A stretch of 35,378 nucleotides of DNA from Salinivirgaceae bacterium (GTDB lineage: Bacteria; Bacteroidota; Bacteroidia; Bacteroidales; SZUA-534): NCBI GenBank assembly GCA_016284875.1, contig JAEEPS010000028.1:1-35378 (forward strand). Reading direction: 5' to 3'. A program made the translations under genes and the position numbers. The notes beneath the pieces were generated by a model. The model was not told the origin of the DNA and did no database searches. It saw only the letters and a list, made by a program, of their open reading frames with translations. The first letter of the stretch is position 1; each line of letters starts with the position of its first letter. Of the stretch, positions 16,001-24,784 are shown piece after piece.

Positions 16001-19000
16001 TGGAAAAGGCACAGAAAATGCGTTGGGCGGTGAGGTATGCCAATTATGAGTATCCTGACGCTCAAATATTCATATCACGTGATGGCGAGAATATCACAGG
16101 AATACAAAATGTTATACAAACACCAAGTTGGAGTAATTACCGCACAATTTGGGGTGAAACAAATAGTTCTCTGCCAGCAGGCGAGTACAAATTGAGGCTG
16201 AATTTCAAGAATACAGGAAATTCTGACCAGAATCCATTTAATTGCAACGTTGATAAGATGATGTTTGCACCAACCAACTATGCGTTGCTGGCAACAGATG
16301 TGATACAACCCGAGGCCCCAGGAGGTTGGGGGGCTGCAGGGCATGTTTCCGGATTCGGTTTTTATGAAGTAGGCAAAACAGCAAACATTAGTGCCAAGGC
16401 TGAAGAAGGTTACGTATTTGATGGTTGGTATGATGCTGGTGGCAATAGACTCAGTACCAAGGAGGATTCCTCTGTTACAATTAGTGGTGACCTTCACCTT
16501 TATGCTAAGTTTGTAAGTGAAGAAGATAATGGTCCTCAATCATCAATATATATTATAAGCAACGGCAAAACTATTGAAGTTATTGATGGTGGCCCAATTA
16601 ACTATTATGATTGGCCGAAAGAACTATCTGGCAGTATGACATTTAATCAATATAAGGTAAAACAAAATAAAGAAGTTACATTGTCTGTCGCTGGCGAAGG
16701 AAAATTCTTAGGCTGGTACTATTACACATTAGATGATTCTGTATCGATTGCGCAAGGCAGTTTTGAACCTAATAATGAAAGTAAAGTTGATAATTGGTAT
16801 TTAAATCAAAATAATAACCGCTATGAGTTCACTCTAACCCCTATTTCATTGGAGAACCGCTTCGTAGCATTGTTTGAAGAAAACGAGCAACAGGAAAATA
16901 ACGGCGATAAAGCCACAATCCAAATCCAGACAAACGGGGAAGTGGGTTTGTACAAAATTCTTGATTTGAATGGAAATAGTGAAGGTATTGACCCTACTGA
17001 CTCGCTGGAATTAGTTGATATTGCAACAGGTGAGGTTACGGGGTACATCTACACCTACGAATGTAATGTGGGTGATAGTATCCAATTGTTGGCTAATGTT
17101 CATACCACCGAAACATTTTATGGCTGGTACGGAAATTACGCAGATACAGAATTTGATGAGTTAACGGATGATTCTTTTTCGTCAGAGTGGCTTCTTGGCA
17201 ACGTAACCATGGTGGGTGATGAACCTGAATACAGTTATGAATATTCGTTCAAAGTGACAAAAACCACGAACCGTTTTGTGGCGATTTTTGATGAAGAGGA
17301 ACAGCAACCCACTGGCTCAGTAATTAAAGTTAAGACCGATGGCATTGGCGAGGTGGAATTCTACACCTACAATGACCAAGGGAAACTGACGGCAATCACT
17401 AATGTTGCTGGACAGGTTTTTTTTTGCGGTGACGAATTAGCAGATGACCCTACTGAAGGCGAGGAAGGAGAGAAAAATTACGTTTATACCTACGAGTGCG
17501 AGGCTGGTGCCACAATCACGCTGAAGGCCAATGGCAAGTTTTTCGGTGGTTGGTACAGCAGCAGTGATTTTTGCTCTGGTGGCGAGGGGCAACAGTTAAG
17601 CGAAGATGTGTCTTTTACGCCCACTCTGAAAGCAGGCGAGAACCTCTATGTGGCAAAGTTTAGAATGACAAAAGCCACCATCCAGGTTGAGGCTCTGGCC
17701 GACGGCGATGTGAAATTCTATATTGGCGAAGACCAGATAACCAGTTTTGAGAAAGAAACCTCGGCCAATGGCAGTTCACTTTACACCTTCACCTGCAATG
17801 TTGGCGATGAAGTGAAATTTGTGGCAAACCCAGATACGACTTTCGATGGCTGGTGGAAAGTGGGCGATTATGAGAAACCGCAATCTGACTATTATGACGA
17901 AGAAACTTATGAGGCTTTGGAAGCCTATTATAGTGACAACTGTATTGGAGGGTATGAATATTTTGAATTTGAGCCCGAAGGTTACTATGAGGAGTTTACC
18001 ATTACAATAGACGAGGGGACATTCGCAAATTGGGAATTGATAGATGGCGTTTATAAACTGACAGCCAAATTCTATGTACCCGACACCGAGGTGAAATACA
18101 CCGTACTCGACGAAAGCCAACGAACCTGTGCAATCACTCATGTTGGTGTGGACTTTTTCCATGATGACGTAACTTCGTTTGAGATTCCTCAAAAAGTTAC
18201 AATTGATGGAAAAGAATATACCGTTACAGCCATTGGCGACAATGCGTTCAACGGTTGCCGCGACATGGCATCAGTAACAATTCCTAACACCATTACAACT
18301 ATTGGCAAGAGGGCATTCTTTTTTGTTGAAAAATCAGAAGGAGGTATGAAATCAATTGAAATCCCGAACAGCGTTACGAGCATTGGTGAAGAGGCGTTCT
18401 ACGGTTGCCGTTATCTTGAGAAAGTCACCCTCTCGACTAATATTACAAGCATTCCTGATGGATGTTTCTGCGACTGCTGGAATTTGCACTCTATGAATAA
18501 TGGTGACGAGGACGGAATTGTGATCCCGGGTAACGTAAAAAGCATAGGCAGCCATGCCTTTGATAATTTGCAATACAAACTTAAAAAGGTTATCATTTCT
18601 GAAGGTGTTGAAAGTATTGGTTATTATGCATTCAATCAGTGTCCTGATCTGGAGACGTTCTCGGTTCCAACCACATTGAAATTTGTTGATGACGATTCTT
18701 ATACGCTCTATATTGATCGTAATAAAATCAATAGTGAAGGTAATCCGTATCGCACTTCTGAAGATGGTTTTGAATATTTGGATAGCCAGAATGGAGAACA
18801 CGTAATTTTGTTGAAATATAAAGCCAGCGACGCCACTGCCGTAATTGATAATAATTGCAAGATTATTTATCGGGTTGCATTTTCCGGCAAAAGTAGTTTA
18901 ACCTCGGTAACAATTCCTTCTGGGGTTACGCAGATTGCGGAGTTTGCATTCAAGAACTGCTCTAGTTTGGAAGCGATAAACATTCCAGAAGGTGTCACTT

Positions 19001-21189
19001 GTATTGGCGAGAGTGCGTTCGAGGGCTGCGGTTGTATAGTAACGGGAGAAGGAGACAATGTTAATTATGACCAAAAATTGACTAAAGTAACTATACCAAG
19101 CAGTTTGAAAAGTATAGGTAAAAACGCGTTTAAATTCCATAATATTGTTTTTGTTTACAATCAATACAACTATGCTTTATATCTTGGAAACGACTCAAAT
19201 CCGACTCTTTGTCTTGTTAAAGCCCATTCAGATGATATAACAAGTTGCAACATAGATAGCGATTGCAGATTCATACTCAACGATGCATTCAGTGGCTGTT
19301 CAAAGATGGAGCAATTGAACGTGCCTTCAGCAATAACCTTTATTGGTGAGAACGCATTTGGCGGTTTGCTGAATATTAATTACGATGGTGATTGTGGAAG
19401 CCCGACAGATACGTGGGGCGCGTTTGCACGTAATGGTGTTGTTGAAGACGATTTTGTCTATGCCGATGATTTAAAGACAAAATTGGTAAAATACAAAGGC
19501 TCTGCAACCGAAGTAATCATTCCGGACGGGGTTGAAATTATTGGTGAGAATGCATTCTCAGACATCAATATCACTAGTGTTATAATACCGGAATCAGTTG
19601 AAACAATTGAGGCATACGCATTCAGTGGTTGTACGGGCATCAAAAGCCTTGATATACCAGAAACTGTTACAAGCATTGGCGGTAAGTACGGATATAGCGC
19701 TTTCGACGGAATTATAAACATTAATTATAACGGTCCGGCAGATCCCCGTCGCGCTTGCTATGAGAATTGGGGTGCGAATTATATGAATAAAACCGTGGAC
19801 GAAAACTTCGTTTATGAAGATGCCGACAAGACAATCCTGAAGAAGTTCATAGGCGATGCCACTGAAGTTGAAATTCCAAGTACTGTCACCACCATTGGTC
19901 CAAGTACGTTCTATCTTTCTTATATCACTTCGGTAAGCATACCTGAGTCAGTTACTGAAATTGGCAAGATGGCATTTTATTATTGCGATGGTCTCACGTC
20001 AGTGAGCATCCCTGCTTCGGTTACCAAAATCGGGGAAGATGCATTTAACAAATGCGAAAACTTGCATAAAGCAACATTCGCCAGTGTGGCCGATTTGTGC
20101 AAAATAGCATTTGCCAATGAATATTCCAATCCTATGTATCCTAAAGAGAAAGCCACAGTTGATCTCTATTTTGGCACTGAAGAAGTGCGTCGCACAAATT
20201 TGGAAATACCAAGCGGAGTGGAATCCATTGGCCAGTATGCGTTCTACAACTGCAAGCAGTTGACGTCGGTGAGCATACCTGCTTCCGTCAAGCGGATTGG
20301 CGCTAACGCCTTTGGCCGCTGCGGAAACATCAGCAAGATGACAATTGCCGAACCTTCTAATGGTAACGGCTTGCAGGAAATTGGCTACAAGGCATTCAAC
20401 CAGTGCGCTTTTTCCACAATCATACTGCCTAACACATTGACCACCATCGGCAACAATGCTTTCGACGATTGCGACAATCTGGTTTCGGTTGTTGTTCCGG
20501 AGTCGGTGATATCAATGGGCAATTATGTGTTCTCATATATCGAACATAATGTGGTAATCTTCTGTCTGGAGACGGGTGATAGTGACATCGCACGTTATGA
20601 AGGTTGGGGCGATTATTGGGATTCAGCCCTCGATTATAATCCTGATGCCAAGGTGGCAGTCGTCAAGGAAAACCGCAAAACTGAGCAGCCCAACATTGTG
20701 CGCGAAGAGGTTGAAGATGGTAATTGTCTGCTCTATTTCGTTTATAGAAATAATGGTGAAGGAGTTTCGAACATTTATGAAGGAACTTTGAACGACCTCA
20801 TCACCATTCGCGACAACGTGACCTTCCAGGATGGAGATGCCTTTGCGATAGGCTACCATGGTACGCGCAGCCAATCGCTGAGCCTTGGCGTTCCGGCAAC
20901 GGTCGGCAGTAATAATCCTGTGGTGGCCATTGCCCGCAATGCTTTCTATGGCGAGAACCTCACTTCTTTCACTCTTGGTAGCGATGGATCTAAAGGTTCA
21001 ACACAACTCCAGAGCAATATTAAGATAATTGGAAAGGGCGCGTTCTGCGGCATTACCAGCGAATATGGATTCTCTTCTCAAAACACTAATTGGAAAAGAT
21101 ACAATGGTAGTGAAACATCAGTAGTCCAATTGACAGCCGATGAGTTGAAACAGAACAGTTGCAATTCTGAGTATTATGTTGATGAGTAG
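13072..21189 (+). CDS. Giant secreted mosaic protein: 40-residue repeats, InlB-like domains, CBM6-like domain, BspA-type LRR
   Basis: 2705 residues. A signal peptide (about 1-24, ends VEA) is followed by these parts. Residues 26-150: N-terminal domain FAYQAVIRKANGDVV...GAIQLQPAPYAMHA, seen in other Bacteroidota surface proteins. Residues 165-475: GNVVFAVFPDGVRVYVDD, then eight copies of a roughly 40-residue repeat with core GFAVAGRRAAK. Residues 476-700: unassigned. Residues 702-905: two InlB-B/Flg_new-like domains (GFISWDGY, GFKFKNWNN). Residues 914-1068: CBM6-like (VIEAENFD, GGEWVDYTVKV). Residues 1069-1670: about five more GWY...AKF/VAIF repeats. Residues 1674-2660: BspA-type LRR_5 array (SVTIPxxVTxIGxxAFxxC). 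No recognisable C-terminal sorting domain; it ends CNSEYYVDE. It is probably a surface adhesin or glycan-binding protein; ligand unknown. The part from about 16500 to 19900 is visibly more AT-rich than the N-terminal repeats, suggesting separate origins. Confidence 0.9.
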   Translation: MKSMLKKMVAVFCLMIAMVATVEAQNSFAYQAVIRKANGDVVSEKKVSMCFSLIYNNEEVYVETQSPMTDKYGNVQVEIGKGYKVIGDFSKVPWHTMQVMMRIEVDPDGGHNFIDLGAIQLQPAPYAMHAASTGLVIDSSSPKSGSGALFEVKDKDGNVVFAVFPDGVRVYVDDSDGKPVQTGFAVAGRRAAKDGEEANLFSVTSEGTQVIVDDADGKAMSTGFAVAGRRAAKDGESDLFTVSSTGTQVYINTDADGKPVQTGFAVAGRRAAKDGGTEKYLEINESGTQVYIDDEADGKPVQTGFAVAGRRAAKGSNDNKYMEVTADGTTVYVDTDGKAMSTGFAVAGRRAAKGKNLKLFQVNRYGTHIFIDEDADDKPVQTGFAVAGRRAAKDEEAKKYMVIDADGTFIYVDYEDAKAMQTGFAVAGRRAAKDGTPSSILTVNGQEGTHVYIDDADGKAMSTGFAVAGRRAAKEKSFKLFQVTSLGSSMTTGHFSVGNTASDDKVLSVSAGASVIKTNEFVLADETKPTEGEQAVTKSVFQATSNQGVQIAAESKVVVTGDVAKAKNLKTIEANEGAVLPGPISVFSEIVDTLCSKYANILGQTNGYKLVKIHGKGLYTVNDNYDADGNAIIMFNKNGKVTYNNKSAALVVILTNPDSYGGAEMIFWPCCQINELTVNFGLMAADESEKYLPVEVVVNSEGGVSRVKLLSANEKMGTVELNGVPAYGSIVSAVAKPAPGFGFISWDGYVGDDWRGYRSNPLNIGIGWDSVKLTAYFELMFYNVEFIADPFEGGDLEVVTKKQGISYEDFIEEHHQMNEPGGRTDAQIHQKLTLTGNNLNAGEELSEYGYYDTYGAEFTITAKPAEGFKFKNWNNNPQLTNPVIDVFTVTGDTLLKAIFEPITGTQPFGGKAATLPGVIEAENFDVGLGAFNDVWTENSPSDYRSTTFGIECFNEKNKEYAINYTAGGEWVDYTVKVEKAQKMRWAVRYANYEYPDAQIFISRDGENITGIQNVIQTPSWSNYRTIWGETNSSLPAGEYKLRLNFKNTGNSDQNPFNCNVDKMMFAPTNYALLATDVIQPEAPGGWGAAGHVSGFGFYEVGKTANISAKAEEGYVFDGWYDAGGNRLSTKEDSSVTISGDLHLYAKFVSEEDNGPQSSIYIISNGKTIEVIDGGPINYYDWPKELSGSMTFNQYKVKQNKEVTLSVAGEGKFLGWYYYTLDDSVSIAQGSFEPNNESKVDNWYLNQNNNRYEFTLTPISLENRFVALFEENEQQENNGDKATIQIQTNGEVGLYKILDLNGNSEGIDPTDSLELVDIATGEVTGYIYTYECNVGDSIQLLANVHTTETFYGWYGNYADTEFDELTDDSFSSEWLLGNVTMVGDEPEYSYEYSFKVTKTTNRFVAIFDEEEQQPTGSVIKVKTDGIGEVEFYTYNDQGKLTAITNVAGQVFFCGDELADDPTEGEEGEKNYVYTYECEAGATITLKANGKFFGGWYSSSDFCSGGEGQQLSEDVSFTPTLKAGENLYVAKFRMTKATIQVEALADGDVKFYIGEDQITSFEKETSANGSSLYTFTCNVGDEVKFVANPDTTFDGWWKVGDYEKPQSDYYDEETYEALEAYYSDNCIGGYEYFEFEPEGYYEEFTITIDEGTFANWELIDGVYKLTAKFYVPDTEVKYTVLDESQRTCAITHVGVDFFHDDVTSFEIPQKVTIDGKEYTVTAIGDNAFNGCRDMASVTIPNTITTIGKRAFFFVEKSEGGMKSIEIPNSVTSIGEEAFYGCRYLEKVTLSTNITSIPDGCFCDCWNLHSMNNGDEDGIVIPGNVKSIGSHAFDNLQYKLKKVIISEGVESIGYYAFNQCPDLETFSVPTTLKFVDDDSYTLYIDRNKINSEGNPYRTSEDGFEYLDSQNGEHVILLKYKASDATAVIDNNCKIIYRVAFSGKSSLTSVTIPSGVTQIAEFAFKNCSSLEAINIPEGVTCIGESAFEGCGCIVTGEGDNVNYDQKLTKVTIPSSLKSIGKNAFKFHNIVFVYNQYNYALYLGNDSNPTLCLVKAHSDDITSCNIDSDCRFILNDAFSGCSKMEQLNVPSAITFIGENAFGGLLNINYDGDCGSPTDTWGAFARNGVVEDDFVYADDLKTKLVKYKGSATEVIIPDGVEIIGENAFSDINITSVIIPESVETIEAYAFSGCTGIKSLDIPETVTSIGGKYGYSAFDGIININYNGPADPRRACYENWGANYMNKTVDENFVYEDADKTILKKFIGDATEVEIPSTVTTIGPSTFYLSYITSVSIPESVTEIGKMAFYYCDGLTSVSIPASVTKIGEDAFNKCENLHKATFASVADLCKIAFANEYSNPMYPKEKATVDLYFGTEEVRRTNLEIPSGVESIGQYAFYNCKQLTSVSIPASVKRIGANAFGRCGNISKMTIAEPSNGNGLQEIGYKAFNQCAFSTIILPNTLTTIGNNAFDDCDNLVSVVVPESVISMGNYVFSYIEHNVVIFCLETGDSDIARYEGWGDYWDSALDYNPDAKVAVVKENRKTEQPNIVREEVEDGNCLLYFVYRNNGEGVSNIYEGTLNDLITIRDNVTFQDGDAFAIGYHGTRSQSLSLGVPATVGSNNPVVAIARNAFYGENLTSFTLGSDGSKGSTQLQSNIKIIGKGAFCGITSEYGFSSQNTNWKRYNGSETSVVQLTADELKQNSCNSEYYVDE
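13588..14507 (+). repeat. Eight-copy in-frame repeat of about 120 bp
   Basis: The 33-base core for GFAVAGRRAAK recurs at about 13618, 13738, 13858, 13981, 14098, 14218, 14338 and 14461, a spacing of 117-123 bases. Cores are nearly identical at DNA level, differing at a few third positions; the flanks vary. The four residues before the core are PVQT in copies 1, 3, 4 and 6, AMST in 2, 5 and 8, and AMQT in 7. Confidence 0.95.
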
Positions 21190-21279
21190 TAGTGATAATT
21201 CTAAAAATGTGTGCAATAAAACCTTTTGTATGCAGTTGGCGTATAAGATTCTGATTTATTAACTTAAAAAATTTAAAAA

Positions 21280-21891
21280 ATGAAACGTTATTTATTTGCA
21301 GCCTTAATGGCAACAGTTTTAGTGGGATTTTCTTCTTGCAACAAAGATGATGATGACAAAAAGAATGTGGCTGAGCAAGCCGTTGGAACATATAAGGCCA
21401 TCACCAACTATTATTTCGAGGAGAATATGAAACTGTCGAATTCAGGAATGGAAGCCGACACCACCGTGGCAAAAGTTACTCTCGACGGCAAGAACCTTAA
21501 AGTTGAGATTGATGATGAGGTGATTTCACTTGTGAACATCAAAGAGGCATCGAACGGTTTTACTTTTGATGTTGCCGACCTTACAATTACCGAAGATGGT
21601 GTATCGTATACCTTGAAAGGATATAAAGGATACCTGTTGGGCGACAATACCGGTTGCGACGGTGCTTTCATTTCAAAAGACAACAAACTTGAGTTCTATT
21701 TCGAAATGCCGAAAGAGAATTTCTATGATATTTTCGTTGCAGAGATGCTCTCTGACGAGGAGTTTGTAAGAGTTTGTCTGGAGGAAAAAGGATATGCAAG
21801 CGTGGCTGAAATCAACGATTATGCCTACAATTTTGTTAAGGAAAACTATGCTAAATACAAATTCATTCTTGATATTGAATGCACAAAGTAA
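21280..21891 (+). CDS. Small lipoprotein of unknown function
   Basis: 203 residues. The signal peptide ends in FSSC (Cys20), followed by NKDDDD, the acidic tail typical of Bacteroidota surface-exported lipoproteins. The mature part starts AVGTYKAITNYYFEENMKLS and consists of short predicted strands (AKVTLDGKNLKVEID, GFTFDVADLTIT, VSYTLKGYKGYLL), as in a calycin-like small barrel, ending in a helical, acidic segment. I do not recognise the family firmly. It lies 90 bases after the giant repeat protein and before a strong terminator, so the two may be co-transcribed and work together at the surface; that is inference. Confidence 0.8.
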   Translation: MKRYLFAALMATVLVGFSSCNKDDDDKKNVAEQAVGTYKAITNYYFEENMKLSNSGMEADTTVAKVTLDGKNLKVEIDDEVISLVNIKEASNGFTFDVADLTITEDGVSYTLKGYKGYLLGDNTGCDGAFISKDNKLEFYFEMPKENFYDIFVAEMLSDEEFVRVCLEEKGYASVAEINDYAYNFVKENYAKYKFILDIECTK

Positions 21892-21921
21892 CAGTGCCTT
21901 TTAGACAAGAGAATTGATTAG

Positions 21922-21962
21922 CAGCCGCATGCCAGTTAAATATTGCATGCGGCTGTTTTTTT
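21922..21962 (+). terminator. Strong intrinsic terminator
   Basis: Perfect 11-bp stem CAGCCGCATGC (21922-21932) / GCATGCGGCTG (21945-21955) with a 12-base loop and a run of seven T. It closes the unit of giant protein plus lipoprotein. Confidence 0.92.
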
Positions 21963-22035
21963 GCGCTTTTCGCAATAGAAAAAATAACTTGCCGCCAGTG
22001 TAGAATAATTCAATAATTCAGCCGTTTGTAATACT

Positions 22036-24774
22036 ATGGCGAAAAATTATTTTTGCATCGCTAAAAAACCTGAAGTGTTGAATACGAACAAAACCGCAGC
22101 TATTGTGAGCATGGCGTTTGCCGCCCTGCTGCTGGTTTGCTGTTCGCCTGCCAAAAACACGCCCATGCGCCGAGGCTACCACAACCTGACGGCGAAATAT
22201 AATGTCTATTTCAATGGAAACGAGGCATATAAGTCGGGCATGCAGAACATCTACTCGGCGCATCAGGAGAATTTTTCTCTGATTCTGCCGGTGTTTGTCT
22301 ATAGCGACAAGGAGGCGGCGCTCACCTCGTACGCCGACATGAACCGAGTGATTGAGAAGAGCGAGAAGTGCATGCGCAAGCACTCAATCACGGCCAAACC
22401 GAAAACCAAAAAAGGAAAGAAACTAAACGACAAGCAGAAGGCTTTCCAGAACAAAAACGAATATGTGAAGTGGATTGACAATGCCGAAATGCTCGAGGGC
22501 AAGGCAAAAACCATCAAGCAGGACTATTTTGCGGCCATTGAGCAGTTCACGAGCATTGTGCACCAATACGACGAGCAGGACACCAAAACCGAGGCCTACA
22601 TCTGGCTTGCACGCTGCTACACCGAGATGGAGAAGTATCAGCAGGCCGACGATTTCATAAGCACCATTACGGGCGACATGAGCAAGGTTTCGCGGAAGAT
22701 GGAGGCACCGCTGGCGCAGACTCAGGCCGACATTATGCTGCGGCAGGGGCGCTATGCCGATGCCATTCCGTTTGTGGAGACGGCTGTGAAGAAAATCCGC
22801 CGCGACAAGCGCGAGAAAATCCGCCTGATGTATATTCTGGCGCAGCTCTATCAGTTCAACGAGGACAACCGCCACGCAAGCGAATGGTATCAGAAGGTTA
22901 TCGACAAAAACCCCGACTACGAATATGTTTTCAACGCCCGAATCAACAAAGCAAGCCTCTACAGCAGCGAGTCGGGCGGAAGTGCGGCTCTGCAGCGCGA
23001 ACTCACCAAGATGCTGAAAGACGACAAGAACACCGACTATCTGGACCAGATTTACTACGCGCTGGGCAACATTGCCTACAACGAGATGCGCGACGACGAC
23101 GCTCTGTGGTACTTCAAGCAGTCGATTGCCGCAAGCACCATCAACGACAACCAGAAGAGCATCTCTTATCTGGCTGTGGCCGACATCTATTTCGACAAAC
23201 CCGACTACCGCAACGCACAACTCTACTACGACAGCGCGATGGTGAATCTGCCGCACGAATATCCTGATTATCAGAATATTCGCCGTAAATCGGAAAATCT
23301 GACCGACTTGGTGAACTGCATTGAGACCATTCACACGCAAGACAGCCTGCAGAAGTTGGCAAAGATGAGCGAAGCCGAGCGCAACAAGGTCATCGACAGA
23401 ATGATACAAGAGGTGAAGAACCGCGAGCAGGCCGAGAAAAACCGCGAAAACGAAGCCAAAAGCGAACTGGCGCAGGCGCAGCAGATGAGCCGCCAGAACA
23501 CGCAGACGGGCGGCAAATGGTATTTCTACAATCCGTCGTCGCTGAGCCTTGGACAGGAAGAATTCCGCAAGAAATGGGGCAGCCGCAAACTGGAGGACAA
23601 CTGGCGCCGCAGCAACAAGACCGTCACCGAATGGGACGAGGTGGGAACCACGGCTGAGGCTGAGGAGGCAGACGATGCCAAAAAAGGCCTCGACAATAAG
23701 AGCCGCGAGTATTATCTGGTCGATATTCCGCTCACCGACTCGGCTTATGCAGTGTCGGAGGAGAAGATGGAGCAGGCCTACTTCAATCTGGGCGTGGTTT
23801 ATAAAGACAAGTTTGCCGACTATCCGCTTGCCATTGAGGCTTTTAACGATTATTTGAAGAAATATCCGAAATCGGAGAACGAGGTTTCGGCTATGTTCAA
23901 TCTCTACAAAACCTATCTTTTGGAGAAGGACTACGCTAATGCCGACGTCTATAAGAAGCGGATTATCAGCGAGTATCCCGAAACCGATTATGCCAAAATC
24001 CTGAACGACCCTGACTACTACAAAGAGTTGGAAAAGGCTGAGAATGAGATAAATTTCATGTATCAGGTGACCTATCGCTACTTCCTGAACGACGAGTGCG
24101 ACAATGTATATTCAACATACCACTACGTCGACTCACTATACCCCGACAGCAAACTGATGCCTAAATTTGCCTTAATCAACACGTTATGTCAGGGCAAATC
24201 AACTGATAGTTTAACTTTCGAGGCCAACCTGAAGGCGTTCATCGGCAAGTATCCGAAGAGTGAGGAGGCAGGCTATGCACGCGATGTGATTGCCGCCCTG
24301 AACCGCAAGCCGCATGAGGTGGAGGAGAAAACAGAGGAGCAGTTGCTGGTCGAGCAGGAACTTGCCGCACAAGCTGCCTATGACTCGCTCGATGTGTCGC
24401 TCTTCAACTACGATGCCGAAGAATTGCACTACTACATTGCCATTGTCGACAAGCACAAACTTGAGGAGAGCCGAGTTCGATTCGGGCTCATCGACTTCAA
24501 CGCCGAGTATTTCGATTTCATGAATTTTGATGTTTCGGCCACACGGTTGAGTGAGGACTACGGCATTGTGATGGTTGAGAAGTTCAAAAACGCGCGTATG
24601 GCGCAGAACTACATTGAGTCGGTGATTGTTGCGGGTGAGGTGTTCGACGGCGTTCTGAGCGACAGTTACAGGCAATACATCATCTCGAAATCGAACTACG
24701 ATAAACTGCTTCAGGATGCCAATCTTGACCGCTACAACAAATTCTTCGATTTGAATTACAAAATCAATCCTTAA
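22036..24774 (+). CDS. porW: PorW/SprE-like TPR lipoprotein, type IX secretion accessory
   Basis: 912 residues. A hydrophobic segment ends LLLVCC (Cys35 or 36), giving a lipoprotein after an unusually long n-region. The segment RRGYHNLTAKYNVYFNGNEAY (about 45-65) is the start I recall of SprE/PorW proteins. It is followed by TPR-like helices (about 175-450), a charged coiled region (about 460-500), then the family signature WYFYNPSSLSLGQEEFRKKWG (about 495-515) with LEDNWRRSNK, and more TPRs (about 580-690). PorW/SprE links the PorK/N ring to the translocon in the type IX secretion system and supports gliding in flavobacteria. The acid phosphatase gene follows by 10 bases. Confidence 0.85.
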   Translation: MAKNYFCIAKKPEVLNTNKTAAIVSMAFAALLLVCCSPAKNTPMRRGYHNLTAKYNVYFNGNEAYKSGMQNIYSAHQENFSLILPVFVYSDKEAALTSYADMNRVIEKSEKCMRKHSITAKPKTKKGKKLNDKQKAFQNKNEYVKWIDNAEMLEGKAKTIKQDYFAAIEQFTSIVHQYDEQDTKTEAYIWLARCYTEMEKYQQADDFISTITGDMSKVSRKMEAPLAQTQADIMLRQGRYADAIPFVETAVKKIRRDKREKIRLMYILAQLYQFNEDNRHASEWYQKVIDKNPDYEYVFNARINKASLYSSESGGSAALQRELTKMLKDDKNTDYLDQIYYALGNIAYNEMRDDDALWYFKQSIAASTINDNQKSISYLAVADIYFDKPDYRNAQLYYDSAMVNLPHEYPDYQNIRRKSENLTDLVNCIETIHTQDSLQKLAKMSEAERNKVIDRMIQEVKNREQAEKNRENEAKSELAQAQQMSRQNTQTGGKWYFYNPSSLSLGQEEFRKKWGSRKLEDNWRRSNKTVTEWDEVGTTAEAEEADDAKKGLDNKSREYYLVDIPLTDSAYAVSEEKMEQAYFNLGVVYKDKFADYPLAIEAFNDYLKKYPKSENEVSAMFNLYKTYLLEKDYANADVYKKRIISEYPETDYAKILNDPDYYKELEKAENEINFMYQVTYRYFLNDECDNVYSTYHYVDSLYPDSKLMPKFALINTLCQGKSTDSLTFEANLKAFIGKYPKSEEAGYARDVIAALNRKPHEVEEKTEEQLLVEQELAAQAAYDSLDVSLFNYDAEELHYYIAIVDKHKLEESRVRFGLIDFNAEYFDFMNFDVSATRLSEDYGIVMVEKFKNARMAQNYIESVIVAGEVFDGVLSDSYRQYIISKSNYDKLLQDANLDRYNKFFDLNYKINP

Positions 24775-24784
24775 TACAAAAACA

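Noticed and set aside
13072..21189. AT-rich giant gene considered as a mobile island
   Set aside because: No integrase, transposase, tRNA junction or flanking direct repeat is visible.
22423..23409. 328-codon minus-strand frame inside porW
   Set aside because: Shadow of porW; rich in Val, Leu and His without domain features.
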